Shown in pieces: positions 62,401-64,000 of a stretch of 64,000 bases of DNA. Both the position numbers and the translations under genes were made by a program. Below the pieces are notes generated by a model. That model was not told the origin of the DNA and searched no databases. It worked only from the letters and a program-made list of their open reading frames with translations. Within the stretch, counting starts at the first letter, position 1. The number at the start of each line of letters is the position of its first letter. This DNA is from Trachythela sp. YZ-2020 (taxonomy: Eukaryota > Cnidaria > Anthozoa > Malacalcyonacea > Clavulariidae): contig JADLSH010000355.1 of assembly GCA_016169945.1 (NCBI GenBank), forward strand, positions 4,273,501 through 4,337,500, in the 5' to 3' direction.

Positions 62401-63549
62401 AGATGGAATAGCCGAACGGAATTATATATACATTTTTGTAGACCTAGCCAGGAGCAGTTGCGAAAAATGCAATTTAGGCCCTCTGGCAGGAATTGCGATA
62501 TTCATACATCTGTGGGTACTGGAGTACGTTGAGTCCATAGATATAGGAGGTATAGATTGCTGACTCGAGAACGGCATGCGCCAACATGAAGAATTCAAGA
62601 TTGCGTCTGAAACGGGTAAAACGTTAGGCGACTTAGTCAACGTACGTCGCTTTGGGCAACGTTAAAGAAAAGATACATCTTTTAATATGTTTATTGCCCT
62701 CCTGGACTTTATAGAAACATCAATTTGACGTGGAAAATATTACAAATTACCTTCGTTTATGCCGATTTTAAGTTCGGCGAAATCACATATTTAAGCCGCC
62801 AGCTCGTAATACACAAGTTTTCGCCTTGAATCCCCATTATTTTGTTTAGAAATTATCAAGGAATAACTCTTTCAACTTTCTATTAGACATCATTACTCCA
62901 AAGGGCAAAAATATTGCAAAACGTCAATCCGTCAGCTCACTGATACCAAATGTTTGTTATTCCAAAGAAAAACCGTCCACAACACTACTATATTGAATAC
63001 ACTCCACGGTAATGTGGAATTAATGCTGTGGTTATCCAGCAAATGCTCCCATTAAGCTTCGTTCATCGAGTCACTTGAGGCACATGGCTGCCAAATCGGG
63101 AAATTTTGTTTGAATTTTGGCGCATTTGTCAATATAGCGACGTATTACGAGTCAGCAATCTACGACTCCTATATCTATGGTCGTGAGTCATGTCTATCCG
63201 TAATATGTCCCTCATTACTCGTTCCAAGCCGTTGGCCGTGACAACGAGTCTTAAAATGCAAAGCCTTTTTCCTTTGTTTTCTTTTTATCTTTCATATTCA
63301 TTTTAGAATGCGAGTGCCCTGCTCAACAAACCGTTAATGGGGTAATTGGACCTTATGAAACTACAGGTCTAGCGAAATGGGAAATACCAGTACCCACATG
63401 TGAAGCAGATCTAAAGTCTCCAGTCGACGAAGTACCCAAGCCAGAAGGATCGTTTACTGAAGGAGAACACACAGTGAAATATTTGTACACTCACAAGGGT
63501 GCCAGCAATACCTTTGATATAGCATGTGATGTAAAGATCAACATGAAAG
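50447..63549 (+). CDS. Secreted vWA-multi-HYR protein (gene B), 11 exons seen, 3' end beyond window
   Basis: Exons: 50447-50522 (signal peptide, identical to gene A), 51463-51516 and 52057-52122 (two alternative-looking DYNLW linker exons), 54074-54375 and 55153-55480 (vWA), then HYR-like exons 55966-56220, 57520-57762, 58965-59198, 60015-60254, 61860-62102 and 63307-63549. Phases agree throughout, giving 761 residues so far. MIDAS residues are present: DNSYSIG, the Thr in GTRTGIAL and LTDGQP. Each HYR exon is 78-85 residues, starts with a CxC(P) motif, carries a W.(I/E)P.P(T)C core and is phase 1-1, so exons can be added or skipped without breaking frame. Exons 57520 and 61860 encode the same protein sequence. 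A galaxin-like tail as in gene A is expected downstream. It is probably an extracellular matrix or adhesion protein. Confidence 0.88.
53413..53575. repeat. Fold-back hairpin in gene B intron 3
   Basis: The arms meet near 53490. Left arm: GAGGTCTTTACGGTAAAATA and CCGAGGTCTTGCCGTATTGA. Right arm: TCAATACGGCAAGACCGAGG and TAAAGACCGAACG. The AATAAGTAGTTTATTATATG end repeats 30 bp further on. Confidence 0.85.
53755..53925. repeat. TGTTGGA-rich MITE, second copy
   Basis: Alternating CCAACAT / ATGTTGG motifs with the CTGGTTTGAACGGGCTTTAC border. It is related to 20395-20560. Confidence 0.6.
55555..55700. repeat. GAAACGTCGAAG fold-back family copy
   Basis: Opposed AACTTCGACATTTTGAGCGA and GAAACGTCGAAGTTCTTATT are separated by CTGGAAGTTAGTAGCGACG. 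It lies in gene B intron 5. Confidence 0.75.
56742..57391. mobile_element. MITE in the HYR intron, copy 1 of 4
   Basis: Left CCATAGATATTGGAGATATA...GATTGCTGACTCG mirrors right CGAGTCAGCAATCTACGACT...TATATCTATGG. Copies travel with the HYR duplications at about 58190-58840, 61074-61732 and 62530-63181. Confidence 0.8.
58057..58162 (-). mobile_element. SINE tail fragment
   Basis: GATGGAATAGCCGAACGGAA to CTCTGGCAGGAATTG in reverse orientation, with the tRNA-like head missing. The identical truncation recurs at 62399-62502, a duplicate. Confidence 0.75.
60355..60560. repeat. GATGAGAGTT repeat, third copy
   Basis: It is the counterpart of 40880-41060. It follows HYR exon 60015 just as the other follows gene A exon 40568, so it predates the split of the two genes. 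Confidence 0.65.
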
Positions 63550-64000
63550 GTACGTGTTTAAGGCGTCAGATGCCCTTGCAAGCTCTGGCACCATTAAAAT
63601 TTGGCTTTTCTTCAATAAATCATTTCGCAATATCGAATACGCATCCAAATGACGCGTTCAACGTCGGGATAAAATTGCAGTTTAATCATAACATGTAGCT
63701 GAGACTTGAGGAGAAAAACAGTTAGTTTCCGCACGATTGACTCTCCTACAAGAATATATTCTCTTAAGTGTACCTTTCTCCATTTTCCTTTACACGGCAG
63801 ACAAATATGCTAGTATAAAGTTAGTAGTAAATGGTTGGTAGATGGAATACTCGAACGGAATTATATATACATTTTTGTAGACCTAGCCAGGAGCAGTTGC
63901 GAAAAATGCAACTTAGGCCCTCTGGCAGGAATTGAACCTGCGGCCCTGCGATTCCGGTGCAGCGCTCTAACCAACTGAGCTACAGAGTCCAGTTGCTGAG
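60725..64000. repeat. 4.34-kb HYR-exon duplication, unit 2 (cut by window end)
   Basis: This is the direct repeat of 56385-60724. After exon 63307 the sequence follows the pattern seen after exon 57520 (with a SINE), not that after 58965. This predicts a further sub-unit beyond the window. Confidence 0.85.
63835..63994 (-). mobile_element. tRNA-derived SINE, complete head
   Basis: Reverse-oriented, with B-box complement GGAATTGAACC (63929-63939) and A-box region CCAACTGAGCTACAGAGTCC. It has the fuller tRNA-like structure lost from the duplicate sites at 58057 and 62399. Confidence 0.85.

Noticed and set aside
63925..63990. tRNA gene on the minus strand
   Set aside because: Same SINE family; the shared tail rules out an independent tRNA gene.

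Overview
The window is a AT-rich animal nuclear genome segment. It has spliced genes with GT-AG introns, a metazoan replication-dependent histone H4 with its 3' stem-loop, a tRNA-derived SINE, LINE remnants and many short terminal-inverted-repeat elements. Extracellular vWA-HYR proteins, one with a galaxin-like cysteine tail, suggest a cnidarian, probably a coral or related anthozoan. That is inference from domain content, not a database match.

Left part (1-22.6 kb). A minus-strand gene of unknown function (683-1814) appears to carry a frameshift. It is followed by an intact histone H4 (2688-2999, +), a five-exon PRL phosphatase PTP4A (6499-10606, +) and, tail to tail with it, a complete nine-exon proteasome regulator PI31/PSMF1 (22309 down to 11937, -). 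I rebuilt both spliced genes exon by exon with consistent phases. PSMF1 introns are full of non-autonomous transposons, a hexanucleotide array, a SINE and a LINE tail.

Middle (22.6-34 kb). A 2.8-kb segment holding a small single-pass membrane-protein gene (23470-24827, +) lies between two direct copies of a hAT-like element. Their 8-bp target duplications are exchanged: the outer pair match each other and the inner pair match each other. This is what insertion of a DNA circle by recombination between two hAT copies would leave. Beyond it lie two tandem, inverted copies of PSMF1 exon 1, then mostly repeats.

Right part (34-64 kb). Two paralogous secreted-protein genes lie in tandem on the + strand. 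Gene A (34170-41839) is complete: signal peptide, short linker, vWA with intact MIDAS, two HYR-like domains and a galaxin-like C-terminus (490 residues). Gene B (50447 to beyond the window) shares an identical signal-peptide exon and a near-identical 5' region, but its vWA exons are well diverged. Its HYR exons, all phase 1-1, are being multiplied by a recent 4.34-kb duplication. A large duplication (about 29.0-35.8 kb versus 44.2-52.9 kb) carries the shared promoter and first exons. Because the two arms differ by insertions, they reveal empty sites for several transposons.
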